Below are positions 15,497 to 23,456 of a DNA stretch of 64,000 nucleotides, one piece after another (the stretch's first letter is position 1; the number at the start of each line of letters is the position of its first letter). A program made the translations under genes and the position numbers. Under the pieces are notes generated by a model. The model had not been told where the DNA came from, searched no databases, and saw only the letters and a list, made by a program, of their open reading frames with translations. Location of the stretch: positions 2,821,400 to 2,885,399 of the forward strand of contig NZ_LT827021.1 of the NCBI RefSeq assembly GCF_900169505.1. Direction: 5' to 3'. The stretch is from Arabiibacter massiliensis (GTDB lineage Bacteria; Actinomycetota; Coriobacteriia; Coriobacteriales; Eggerthellaceae).

Positions 15497-16327
15497 ATGA
15501 AGAAGAAGGTGCTCGCGATCGCGGCCGCTGCGGCCATGCTCGCGCTTTCCGCCGTGCTGCTGGCCGGCTGCTCCGGCGGCGACCAGCCTGCGAACTCCGG
15601 CAACGCCGGCGACGTGGACGGCTTCACTCTCACGGTGGGCTTCGACCAGGGCTATCCGCCCTACGGCTATGTGGGCGACGACGGCGAGTTCACGGGCTTC
15701 GACCTGGAGCTGGCGAAGGCCGTCTGCGAGAAGATGGGTTGGAACCTCAAGCTCGAGCCTATTGATTGGGACGCGAAGGACGCGCTCATCGGCAGCGGCG
15801 CCATCAACTGCATCTGGAACGGCTTCACCATGGAGGGCCGCGAGGACGACTACACGTTCTCCGAGCCGTATATGTACAACGAGCAGGTGGTCGTGGTAAA
15901 GAAGGACGCTGGCGCCAAGAAGCTCGAGGACCTCGCCGGTAAGATCGTGCTCACGCAGGTGGACTCGGCGGCGCTCGGGGTGCTCGAGGATCCCGAGGGG
16001 CAGGCGGAGCTCGCCGGCACGTTCAAGGAACTCCAGACCATCGGCGACTACAATAACGCGTTCATGCAGCTCGAGTCCGGCATGGTGGACGCCGTGGCGT
16101 GCGATCTGTCCATCGCAAGCTACCAGATGGCCGCCAAGCCCGACGCCTACGTGAAGCTGGGCGTGCTCGCCCCCGAGAACTACGCCGTCGGCTTCAAGAA
16201 GGGCGACACGGAACTTGCCAAGCAGGTGACCGACGCCCTCAAGCAGCTCAACGAGGAAGGCTTCGTCAAGGAGCTCTGCGCGAAGTACGAGGACCAGGGC
16301 ATCACCTACGACAACTGGGTACTCTAA
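15497..16327 (+). CDS. Amino-acid ABC transporter substrate-binding lipoprotein
   Basis: A 276-residue periplasmic-type binding protein (SBP_bac_3). A lysine-rich signal peptide ends in LLAGC, making it a lipoprotein. The domain opens with LTVGFDQGYPPYGYVGDDGE and FTGFDLELAKAVCEKMGWNL, the hallmark of polar amino-acid binders, and ends in GFVKELCAKY. An in-frame ATG four codons upstream is the alternative start; GGGAG precedes 15497. The permease and ATPase genes follow on the same strand. The ligand cannot be told. Confidence 0.9.
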   Translation: MKKKVLAIAAAAAMLALSAVLLAGCSGGDQPANSGNAGDVDGFTLTVGFDQGYPPYGYVGDDGEFTGFDLELAKAVCEKMGWNLKLEPIDWDAKDALIGSGAINCIWNGFTMEGREDDYTFSEPYMYNEQVVVVKKDAGAKKLEDLAGKIVLTQVDSAALGVLEDPEGQAELAGTFKELQTIGDYNNAFMQLESGMVDAVACDLSIASYQMAAKPDAYVKLGVLAPENYAVGFKKGDTELAKQVTDALKQLNEEGFVKELCAKYEDQGITYDNWVL

Positions 16328-16409
16328 GGCTTCGCAGGTTGGCGTAGTAAGTCAGCGCTTCGCAGCGTCGATCCGTTCCGCCGTTCGGCAGAACGGCGGA
16401 AGGGGCACC

Positions 16410-17063
16410 ATGGAATTCGCCACTATGATGGAGCTTTTGGGGTCGGGACTGGTGTTCACCGTCCAGATCTTCCTCATCACGCTCGTCGGCTCGCTGCCGT
16501 TGGGGGTGCTGGTGGCGTTCGGCCGCATGAGCAGGTTCAAGCCCGTCGCGCTCGTCACGAGGTTCTACATCTCGGTCATGCGCGGTACGCCGCTCATGCT
16601 GCAGCTCATGGCGCTCTCGTTCGGGCCGTACTACCTGTTCGGCTTGCAGCTGGGCAACGACTGGAAGTATTGGGCGTGCTCCATCGGCTTCATCATCAAC
16701 TACGCGGCCTACTTCGGCGAGATCTACCGCGGCGGCATCCAGTCCATCCCGCGCGGGCAGTACGAGGCGGCCGAGGTGCTGGGCTACTCGCGCGCGCAGA
16801 CGTTCATGAAGATCGTGCTGCCGCAGGTGGTCAAGCGCATCCTGCCGGCCATGAGCAACGAGATCATCACGCTGGTGAAGGACACTTCGCTTGCGTTCGT
16901 GCTCGGCATCATGGAGATGTTCAGCCAGGCCAAGGCCATCGCCGCCTCGCAGGTGAGCATGATCCCCTACGTGGTGGCCGGCGCGATCTACTGGGTGTTC
17001 AACTTCATCGTGGAGATCGTCCTCACCCGCATCGAGAAGCGCCTCAATTACTACCACGACTAG
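16410..17063 (+). CDS. Amino-acid ABC transporter permease
   Basis: A 217-residue membrane protein of the HisMQ type with five hydrophobic segments. FTVQIFLITLVGSLPLGVLV begins the domain and the EAA loop is YEAAEVLGYSRAQTFMKIVL. It starts at 16410 with GGAAGGGG upstream. Second gene of the importer operon; the ATPase follows after 12 bp. Confidence 0.92.
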   Translation: MEFATMMELLGSGLVFTVQIFLITLVGSLPLGVLVAFGRMSRFKPVALVTRFYISVMRGTPLMLQLMALSFGPYYLFGLQLGNDWKYWACSIGFIINYAAYFGEIYRGGIQSIPRGQYEAAEVLGYSRAQTFMKIVLPQVVKRILPAMSNEIITLVKDTSLAFVLGIMEMFSQAKAIAASQVSMIPYVVAGAIYWVFNFIVEIVLTRIEKRLNYYHD

Positions 17064-17075
17064 GAGCTGAACGCC

Positions 17076-17852
17076 ATGACCAACCAACAGCCCGTCGTGC
17101 TCTTGGAGCACGCGCAGAAGAGCTTCGGCGGCACCCCGGTGCTCAAGGACATCTCGCTCGCGGTGCGTCCGGGCGAGGTCGTGGCCGTCATCGGGCCGTC
17201 CGGCGGCGGCAAGTCGACGCTTCTGCGCTGCTGCACGCTGCTCGAGACGCTCGACGCGGGCCGGCTCGCCTACGGCGACCTCGTGGTGGCCGAGGACGGG
17301 CCCGACGGCCGCGCCGCCTACGCGGGCAAGGCCGTGCTCAAGGAGGCCAAGACGCGCTTCGGCCTGGTGTTCCAGAACTTCAACCTGTTCCCGCACTACA
17401 CGGTGCTCAAGAACGTCACCGACGCGCCCATCCACGTGCAGAAGCGCCCGAAGGACGAGGCGATGGAGAAGGCGCGCGGCCTGCTGGCGAAGATGGGCCT
17501 TTCCGAGACCGAGGACATGGTGCCCTGCGAGCTGTCGGGCGGCATGCAGCAGCGCGTGGCCATCGCCCGCGCGCTCGCCCTCGATCCCGACGTGCTATTC
17601 TTCGACGAGCCCACCAGCGCGCTCGACCCCGAGCTCACGAAGGACGTGCTCAAGGTCATCCGCGATTTGGCCGCCGAGCACATGACCATGGTGATCGTGA
17701 CGCACGAGATGAGCTTCGCGCGCGACGTGGCGGATCACATCGTGTTCATGGACGGCGGCGTGATCGTGGAGGAGGGCCCCGCCGACCAGGTGATCAACCA
17801 CCCCCAGCACCAACGCACCCAAGCCTTCCTGGCGAAATTCGGGGAGGACTAG
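17076..17852 (+). CDS. Amino-acid ABC transporter ATP-binding protein
   Basis: A 258-residue ATPase of the GlnQ/HisP class with Walker A GPSGGGKST, Q-loop VFQNFNLFPHYTVL, signature LSGGMQQRVAIARAL and Walker B VLFFDEPTSALD. It would power the permease encoded just upstream. GAGCTGA-type site precedes the ATG. The operon ends here; the repeat carrying the IS110 element starts a few bases later. Confidence 0.93.
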   Translation: MTNQQPVVLLEHAQKSFGGTPVLKDISLAVRPGEVVAVIGPSGGGKSTLLRCCTLLETLDAGRLAYGDLVVAEDGPDGRAAYAGKAVLKEAKTRFGLVFQNFNLFPHYTVLKNVTDAPIHVQKRPKDEAMEKARGLLAKMGLSETEDMVPCELSGGMQQRVAIARALALDPDVLFFDEPTSALDPELTKDVLKVIRDLAAEHMTMVIVTHEMSFARDVADHIVFMDGGVIVEEGPADQVINHPQHQRTQAFLAKFGED

Positions 17853-17857
17853 CGCAC

Positions 17858-17904
17858 AGGTTGTCATCCTTCGCTCAGGATGGCAAACGGCGCGCTCCGC
17901 TCAG
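17858..17904. repeat. REP-like C element, left part, interrupted by the IS110 element
   Basis: AGGTTGTCATCCTTCGCTCA begins the element at 17858; it runs to CGCTCAG at 17904. Joining 17904 directly to 19577 restores CGCTCAGGATGACAACCT, the matching inverted arm, so the insertion sequence lies inside this palindrome. Confidence 0.8.
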
Positions 17905-18067
17905 ACAATATGACCCGAACCGATGCACCTGCGAGTGAAAAAGAGAGAAGACCCCGAAGATACTGACGGCCTTGAAGGCTCTATCGTGGGTTATTCCCCG
18001 CTACACTTGCAGGTATCTGGCCATCGGTGCGCAAGGGCGTACCACAAGCATTGGAAGGGGTCTTCTC

Positions 18068-19246
18068 ATGGCGCAGTATACCATCAACACCAAGTACCGC
18101 TCGATCTTCGGGATGGATGTGCACGCACGCTCCATCACCATCAAGGGCTTCGACTGCGCGACCGGGCGCACCAAGATAGCCAAGCTCGGCGGCTGCCCGG
18201 CTCCCGCCGAGGTAATCGGCTGGATGCGCGCGAACTTCGAGGAGCCCTTCTACGCCGCCTACGAGTCGGGGTGCACCGGCTTTCATCTGTGCCGGGAGCT
18301 GCGCGCACTCGGCGCCGCCTGCGACGTGATCGCCGTCTCGTCCATCGCGCGCTCGACCGACGACAAGCTGCACAAAAACGACCGGCGTGACGCCGCAAGG
18401 CTGCTCTTCGAGCTTTTGAACCCCGTCTCCACGCTCTCGGCGGTGTGGTGCCCGGATCCGGAGTGCGAGGCCGCGCGCAACCTCGCCCGGGCGCGCTTTG
18501 GCGCCGCGCGCGACGCCAAAGCCGCCAAGCAGCGCGTCACCTCGCTTTTGCTCACCCACGGCGCTATCTGGAACGAGAGGACTCCTGCGGGAAACCTCAA
18601 GGCGACCTGGACGCGCGAGTGGCGCGAGTGGCTCTCGAAGGTGCGTCTGGAAGGAACCGGGGCACAAGACGCGCTTGCCTTCCTGGTCTTGTGTGCGGAC
18701 GAGGCGCAGGCGCGCCTTGCGCGCATCTCGAAGCAGACGCTTGCCCTCGCCCAGACCCCGAGGTGGAAGCCCGTGGTTGATGCGCTCTCGGCCATGAAGG
18801 GGATCGACGTGCAGAGCGCCTTTTCACTCGCAGCCGAGTACGGCGATTTCGAGCGCTTCGGCGGCGGGGGCGCCGTCGTCAAGTGGGCGGGGCTCACCCC
18901 CTGCGAGTCCTCGAGCGACGATTCGGTGAGCCGCGGGCGCATCGACAAGGCGGGGGACAACTACGTCCGGGCCGCCCTCGTCGAAGCGACCCAGACGCTC
19001 TCGCACCAAACCGAAGCCTTCAAGGCCCTGCGCAAGGATCAAAAGGTCGATCCGGGCGTGCTCGCCTGCGCGCGCAAGGCCTCGCGCCGGGTGCTCGAGC
19101 GCTTCCACCATCTCACCTGCGAGGCGAAGAAGGGCTCCAACAAGGCCAAGGTGGCAGCTGCCGCCGAGCTCGCCCGACAGGTGTGGGCCGTGGGACGTGC
19201 CGCCCAGAGGGCTCAGGCGGCCGCCAGCCAGGCGCAGGAGAGCTGA
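18068..19246 (+). CDS. IS110 family transposase (DEDD recombinase)
   Basis: A 392-residue enzyme. The N-terminal RuvC-like domain has FGMDVHARSITIKGFD, the conserved YESGCTGF and KNDRRDAARL carrying the DEDD acidic residues; the C-terminal Transposase_20 domain has LSAMKGIDVQSAFSLAAEYG and FGGGGAVVKWAGLTPCESSS with the catalytic serine region. Full length and intact, so the element may be active. ATG at 18068 was chosen because similarity begins there. Recent work shows IS110 enzymes are guided by an element-encoded bridge RNA. Confidence 0.9.
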   Translation: MAQYTINTKYRSIFGMDVHARSITIKGFDCATGRTKIAKLGGCPAPAEVIGWMRANFEEPFYAAYESGCTGFHLCRELRALGAACDVIAVSSIARSTDDKLHKNDRRDAARLLFELLNPVSTLSAVWCPDPECEAARNLARARFGAARDAKAAKQRVTSLLLTHGAIWNERTPAGNLKATWTREWREWLSKVRLEGTGAQDALAFLVLCADEAQARLARISKQTLALAQTPRWKPVVDALSAMKGIDVQSAFSLAAEYGDFERFGGGGAVVKWAGLTPCESSSDDSVSRGRIDKAGDNYVRAALVEATQTLSHQTEAFKALRKDQKVDPGVLACARKASRRVLERFHHLTCEAKKGSNKAKVAAAAELARQVWAVGRAAQRAQAAASQAQES

Positions 19247-19558
19247 CAGAGGCATCCCCCCTGGCAAGCCCGCCGTCTAAGTCCGTTCGGGAGCCCGCGC
19301 GTCATCCTTGCGCACCAAAGGTCGTGTGGCGTGCGCGTACTCAGACTAGTTTTCTCTCTCATAGGCGGATAGCCCGAACAAAGGACAATTGGAGTGCGGG
19401 CCGCATGATCTGCCGCGGTGTCCGCGGATTTAAGGTATGAGAAAGCGCCGTGTAAGAAGACGGCGCATATGCTCGGCGGGCTTTGCAGGGAGATGTTCAT
19501 AGAGAAGGGCCGATCCTTATCCGACGGGAAAGGACCGGTCCTTTATTGCCTCTTGACA
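19247..19558 (+). ncRNA. Candidate bridge RNA region of the IS110 element
   Basis: The 330-bp right non-coding end is too long to be spacer and contains hairpins CCGCGG/CCGCGG (about 19414-19428) and GCGCCGT/ACGGCGC (19445-19451, 19460-19466). IS1111-type elements carry their bridge RNA on the transposase 3' side. The exact ends and guide loops were not resolved. Confidence 0.5.
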
Positions 19559-19610
19559 CGGTTCGGGTCATATAAGGATGACAACCTCCGGCCTTATCGT
19601 CCCCGTTTGC

Positions 19611-19616
19611 TATACT
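19611..19616 (+). promoter_or_regulatory. -10 box candidate for ybaK
   Basis: TATACT, 35 bp before the GTG start of ybaK and just beyond the IS110 insertion. Confidence 0.4.
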
Positions 19617-19650
19617 AAGGTGAGCGAACAGGTGACAGAAGGAGGCCGAC

Positions 19651-20121
19651 GTGGCGATCGACAAGGCGAAGGCGCATCTGCGCGCCCTGGGCATGGAAGA
19701 CCGCGTGCTCGAGTTCGACGCGTCGAGCGCCACGGTGGAGCTAGCGGCTGCGGCAGTGGGCTGCGAGCCCGCGCGCATCGCGAAGACGCTGTCGTTCCAC
19801 GTGGGCGACCGGGTGGCGCTCGTGGTGGCAGCCGGCGACGCCCGCATCGACAATCCCAAGTTCAAAGCCCAGTTCGGCTGCAAGGCGAAGATGCTCTCCG
19901 CCGACGAGGCCGAGCCCCTCATCGGCCACGCGGTCGGCGGCGTGTGCCCGTTCGGGCTCAACGACGGAGTGGACGTGTTCCTGGACGAGTCGCTGCGCCG
20001 CTTCGACGCGGTGTACCCGGCCGCCGGCAACGCGGCGAGCGCGGTGCGCCTCACCCCCGACGAGCTTGAGCGGTGCGCCGCGCCCTGCACCTGGGTGGAC
20101 GTGTGCAAGGTGCTCCCATGA
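19651..20121 (+). CDS. ybaK: YbaK/EbsC family aminoacyl-tRNA deacylase
   Basis: A 156-residue single-domain protein of the YbaK/EbsC family, which hydrolyses mischarged Cys-tRNA(Pro) and similar species. Motifs seen are EPARIAKTLSFHVGDRVALV with the conserved lysine, LSADEAEPLIGHAVGGVCPF and VFLDESLRRFDAVYPAAGN. The GTG start at 19651 follows GAAGGAGG. Its stop overlaps the next ATG (ATGA), so it is coupled to the histidine phosphatase. Confidence 0.88.
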   Translation: MAIDKAKAHLRALGMEDRVLEFDASSATVELAAAAVGCEPARIAKTLSFHVGDRVALVVAAGDARIDNPKFKAQFGCKAKMLSADEAEPLIGHAVGGVCPFGLNDGVDVFLDESLRRFDAVYPAAGNAASAVRLTPDELERCAAPCTWVDVCKVLP

Positions 20122-20885
20122 GCGCCGCGGAGGCGCGTCCCGGCGAAGTGACGTTCTACGTGGTGCGCCACGGCCAGACGCTGTTCAACGTCATGAACAA
20201 GGTGCAGGGCTGGTGCGACACGCCGCTCACGGCCGAGGGCGTGGCCGGGGCCGAGGCGCTCGGGCGGGGCCTCGCGGACGTGGAGTTCGCGGCCGCGTTT
20301 TCCAGCGACAGCGGCCGCGCGGTGCAGACGATGAACGCCCTCCTGGAAGCCCGCGCCCTCGCTCGCGGCGAGCTGTCCGACGATCTGGCGCGCTTCGCGT
20401 CGCTCCACGACGGCGGCGCGCGGCCCGAGGCGTTCGACACGCTGCCGTTCGTCACGGTGTTCGACCCGCGCCTGCGCGAGTGGTGCTACGGCGACTTCGA
20501 GGGCGAGTCGGGCGCGCTTCTGCATGCCGTGCTGGACTCCGGTTTCGGCGCGCCGCTCTCGTTCGAGGAGCACAACCGCCGGCTGCCCGAGGTGGCCGAC
20601 GTCATCGCGGATGCCGACACCTCGGGCCGCGCGGAGCGCTTCGACGCCATCGAGGCCCGCCTGCGCAGCTTCCTTGGCGGCGTGGGCCGCGACCTTCGCG
20701 CGGAGGGCGGCGGCAACGTGCTGGTGGTGACGCACTCGTTCGTGGTGCGCACGCTCGTGTACCTGCTCGAGCCCGACCGCGTGAACGACCCGGTGAAGAT
20801 CCCCAACGTGAGCGTCACGCGCATCGGCTTCGACGGCGAGGACTTCATGCTGCACGAGATAGGCTCCACGGCCTGGCGGTCATGA
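20118..20885 (+). CDS. Histidine phosphatase family protein
   Basis: A 255-residue protein of the phosphoglycerate-mutase-like superfamily. The catalytic FYVVRHGQTLFN is at residues 12-23, the next conserved part is GWCDTPLTAEGVAGAEALG, and the second catalytic histidine is in VLVVTHSFVVRTLVY; the acidic residue is in LREWCYGDFEGESG. The substrate is unknown. It overlaps ybaK by 4 bp and forms a two-gene operon with it. Repeats of the following ATPase gene begin right after its stop codon. Confidence 0.88.
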   Translation: MSAAEARPGEVTFYVVRHGQTLFNVMNKVQGWCDTPLTAEGVAGAEALGRGLADVEFAAAFSSDSGRAVQTMNALLEARALARGELSDDLARFASLHDGGARPEAFDTLPFVTVFDPRLREWCYGDFEGESGALLHAVLDSGFGAPLSFEEHNRRLPEVADVIADADTSGRAERFDAIEARLRSFLGGVGRDLRAEGGGNVLVVTHSFVVRTLVYLLEPDRVNDPVKIPNVSVTRIGFDGEDFMLHEIGSTAWRS

Positions 20886-20886
20886 C

Positions 20887-20985
20887 TTCGATTGCAGTCG
20901 AAACTTTTAGTCTGATAAGTGAAACTTTCGATTACAGTCGAAACTACTGCTTCCGTGTAGTATAGTCACGACTATAGTCGAAACT
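20887..20985 (+). promoter_or_regulatory. Three promoter repeats with a 40-bp period (ATPase copy 3)
   Basis: TTCGATTGCAGTCGAAACT at 20887-20905, TTCGATTACAGTCGAAACT at 20927-20945 and CACGACTATAGTCGAAACT at 20967-20985. Spacing is exactly 40 bp. A partial copy (GATAAGTGAAACT, about 20914-20926) sits midway between the first two. TATAGT at 20961 is a possible -10 box, and the third copy contains the palindrome GACTATAGTC. Confidence 0.85.
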
Positions 20986-20999
20986 GTGAGGTGATCGCC

Positions 21000-22208
21000 A
21001 TGATCAGCAGATCGTTGTATATGAAGCGTATTGAGCCTTTTATTGGTAAGAACATCATCAAAGTGCTTGTGGGCGTAAGGCGCTCGGGCAAATCCACGCT
21101 GCTCAAGCTTATAAAACAAGAACTTGCTCTCCGTGGTGTGTCTGAGGCGAATATGCTGACTGTCAATTTCGAATCGTCGCAATTCGCGTCCCTCATGGAC
21201 GCTGAGGCGCTGATTTCATATGTGAGTGCGCACATTGATCCTGATCGCAAGCAGTATTTGTTTTTTGATGAGATTCAAGAAGTGGCTGGTTGGGAAAAAG
21301 CGCTCCGGTCGTTTATGGTCGATTTTAACGTTGACATGTACGTCACTGGGTCGAACGCCCGCCTGCTTTCAAGCGACCTGGCTACGTATATCACCGGGCG
21401 CTATGTTTGCGTGCCGGTCTTTCCCTTCTCGTTCGCCGAATGCAGGGAAGCGTATGGAAAGCTGGGTGAGCCGATTGACGAGAAGATTTCTTTCGCTCGC
21501 TTCGTCGACCAAGGAGGTTTCCCGTTTCAAGTGGATTTGGCGTTCGAGCGAGAACCAACGCTTCAATACCTCCAAGATGTGTTCTCAACGATCCTGCTCA
21601 AGGACGTCGTTCAGAAGAACGAGTTTCGCGACGCAGATCAGCTGGAGCGTATCGTGCGCTATGTTTTGCAAGAGATCGGGCATTCGTTTTCGGCCAAAAG
21701 CATTTCCGATTATTTGAAAAGCGAGCGCCGTTCGGTGTCGATTGACACTGTCTATAGTTACTTGCGCGCCGCTGAAGAGGCTTGCTTGATCTATCGTGTA
21801 TCGCGTGAGGATGCGGTGGGGAAGCGAACGCTTAAGTTCAATGAAAAATACTATGTAGTCGACCAGGGTCTGCGTCAGGCTATCGGAAACCGTAATTCCG
21901 AAGCGATCGATCAAGTGCTTGAGAATATCGTGTATATGGAATTGAAGCGACGTGGGTACGATATCACTATTGGCAAGGTCGGCGAATTGGAAATCGACTT
22001 CATTGCTCGTCGAGAAGGAGAGCTTGAGTATTATCAGGTAACCTATCTGCTTGCCGACGATCGTGTCCGGGATAGGGAGTTTAGGGCTCTTGAAGGGATT
22101 CGCGACAATTATCCGAAGTATGTATTGTCGCTTGACGATTTCCCGGTCTCGAGAAATGGCGTGCAAGGGCTCAACGTCGTTTCCTGGCTGCTGGGAGAGG
22201 GCGCTTGA
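21000..22208 (+). CDS. AAA ATPase with DUF4143 (copy 3)
   Basis: A 402-residue protein: AAA_14 domain with Walker A GVRRSGKST, Walker B YLFFDEIQEV, sensor DMYVTGSNARLL, then DUF4143. The nuclease-like C-terminal motif is LEIDFIARREGELEYYQVTY, in which the usual E-x-K is replaced by Q-V-T, so catalysis at that site is doubtful. Base use is clearly more AT-rich than its neighbours, suggesting transfer. ATG at 21000 follows GAGGTG; a GTG three codons earlier is possible. It stands alone, with promoter repeats at 20887-20985. Confidence 0.85.
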   Translation: MISRSLYMKRIEPFIGKNIIKVLVGVRRSGKSTLLKLIKQELALRGVSEANMLTVNFESSQFASLMDAEALISYVSAHIDPDRKQYLFFDEIQEVAGWEKALRSFMVDFNVDMYVTGSNARLLSSDLATYITGRYVCVPVFPFSFAECREAYGKLGEPIDEKISFARFVDQGGFPFQVDLAFEREPTLQYLQDVFSTILLKDVVQKNEFRDADQLERIVRYVLQEIGHSFSAKSISDYLKSERRSVSIDTVYSYLRAAEEACLIYRVSREDAVGKRTLKFNEKYYVVDQGLRQAIGNRNSEAIDQVLENIVYMELKRRGYDITIGKVGELEIDFIARREGELEYYQVTYLLADDRVRDREFRALEGIRDNYPKYVLSLDDFPVSRNGVQGLNVVSWLLGEGA

Positions 22209-22209
22209 T

Positions 22210-22245
22210 GCCACCCGTCACGTAGGGGAGGTGCGACGGGCGGCA
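22210..22245. terminator. Hairpin after ATPase copy 3
   Basis: GCCACCCGTC near 22210 pairs imperfectly with GACGGGCGGC near 22236. It lies between converging genes and may stop both transcripts; there is no T tract. Confidence 0.4.
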
Positions 22246-22271
22246 TAGCGCGTCAAGTTAACCAACCGCTC

Positions 22272-23165
22272 CTACCAGGGCATCCAGCCGATCGAGCACT
22301 GCGAGGCGCTCTTCTTGCCGGCGCCCTTGCCCTCGTGGCCGTGCTCGTGCTCGCTTGCGCCCTCGTCGGTGCCCTCACGGTCGAGCGGGTGCTTGCGCGT
22401 GCCCAGCAGCCATTCGCCTGCCATCAGCTGGAAGCCCATCGGCATGAACCGCACGGAGAGCGCGCCCACCTTGTTCACCCAGCCGGTCACGGCGCACAGC
22501 TCGCCGCGCATGAGGGCGCGGTAGACGCGGATGGCCGTCTCATCGGTGCTCATGGAGAAGTACTTCCACGCGGGCGCGCCCTCGATGCCGGCGTTCTTGG
22601 GGAAGTTCGTGCGCGTGGCGCCGGGGCAGACGGTGGTCACGCTCACGCCGGTGCCCTTCAGCTCGTAGGCGAGCGCGGTGGAGAACGACAGCACGAACAC
22701 CTTCGCCGCGCCGTAGAGCGCGTTGTACGGGCAGGGGGTCTTCGCCATCATCGAGCTCATGTTGAGGATGCGGCCGTGCCCGCGCTCGAGCATGGGCTGC
22801 ATGAACACGTTCGTCAGCTCGGCGAGGCTCGTGACGCTCACCTGGATCATCGCGCGGACGTCGGCCACGGAGAGCTCGTCGAAGCGGCCGGCGGGGGAGT
22901 AGCCCGCGTCGTTCACGAGGATCTCGACTTCCTTGCCGGCCTCCTGGACCTTCTTGAAGATGGTGCGGGCGGCGTCGGGGTCGGACAGATCGCAGGCCAC
23001 AGGTAGCACGTCGATGTTAAGCAGGCGAAGGTCGCGGGCCTGCTTCTCGAGGGAATCCTTGTCGCGGGCCACGGTGACCAGGTCGTATCCGTCGCTTGCG
23101 AACAGCAGGCAGAGGGCCTCGCCGATGCCGCTTGTCGCACCGGTTACCAAAGCGGTTTGAGCCAT
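22272..23165 (-). CDS. Short-chain dehydrogenase/reductase
   Basis: A 297-residue classical SDR. The cofactor motif is TGATSGIGEA (residues 8-17), then NDAGYSPAG for NNAG, the catalytic serine in ILNMSSMM and YGAAK for YxxxK. An unusual tail after about residue 270 is rich in His, Glu, Gly and Lys (SEHEHGHEGKGAGKK), possibly metal-binding or disordered. The substrate is unknown. The ATG at 23165 follows AAAGGAGCG. Single gene, upstream of the triple repeat at 23300. Confidence 0.87.
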   Translation of the reverse strand: MAQTALVTGATSGIGEALCLLFASDGYDLVTVARDKDSLEKQARDLRLLNIDVLPVACDLSDPDAARTIFKKVQEAGKEVEILVNDAGYSPAGRFDELSVADVRAMIQVSVTSLAELTNVFMQPMLERGHGRILNMSSMMAKTPCPYNALYGAAKVFVLSFSTALAYELKGTGVSVTTVCPGATRTNFPKNAGIEGAPAWKYFSMSTDETAIRVYRALMRGELCAVTGWVNKVGALSVRFMPMGFQLMAGEWLLGTRKHPLDREGTDEGASEHEHGHEGKGAGKKSASQCSIGWMPW

Positions 23166-23299
23166 GAGGGCGCTCCTTTCGGGTTAAGGGGCGCACGCGG
23201 CGCCCCGGCGTTTCCCCCGCATGATAGGAGGGGCCTCGCCGGGGCTTTCCGGGGCCTTCGCGTCCGTTGGAAAGGCGCGACCGGCCCGCCATCGGGCTG

Positions 23300-23450
23300 A
23301 AACCGCGCATCACGTCATCCTGAGCGGAGCGACGAAAACCGCGCATCATGTCATCCTGAGCGGAGCGGCGAAAACCGCGCATCATGTCATCCTGAGCGGA
23401 GCGGCGAAGCCGCGGAGTCGAAGGATCCCGTTTGGCGACAGCCGTGGCGC
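23300..23450. repeat. Three tandem 36-bp units of the C repeat
   Basis: Units start at 23300, 23336 and 23372 with an exact 36-bp period (AAACCGCGCATCATGTCATC, then CTGAGCGGAGCGGCGA). The last unit runs on into the usual C-element tail GGAGTCGAAGGATCCCG. This is a local amplification of one arm of the dispersed repeat. Confidence 0.88.
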
Positions 23451-23456
23451 TTCCTG

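Larger units (their letters stand above)
17905..19576 (+). mobile_element. IS110/IS1111-type insertion sequence, about 1.67 kb
   Basis: One DEDD transposase gene with non-coding flanks of 163 bp (left) and 330 bp (right). Short inverted repeats ATATGACCCGAACCG lie at 17908-17922 and, inverted, at 19559-19573, three bases inside each inferred end; such subterminal repeats mark the IS1111 subgroup. There is no target duplication, as expected. The ends were set by reconstructing the interrupted C repeat and could move by a base or two because the junction base is shared. Confidence 0.82.

Noticed and set aside
20118..20885. True phosphoglycerate mutase
   Set aside because: The RHG fold is present, but the sequence lacks the close similarity and length pattern of glycolytic mutases and is paired with ybaK; the general family name is safer.
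23300..23407. Possible small CRISPR array
   Set aside because: The three 36-bp units are directly adjacent with no spacers, and the unit belongs to the dispersed C repeat.
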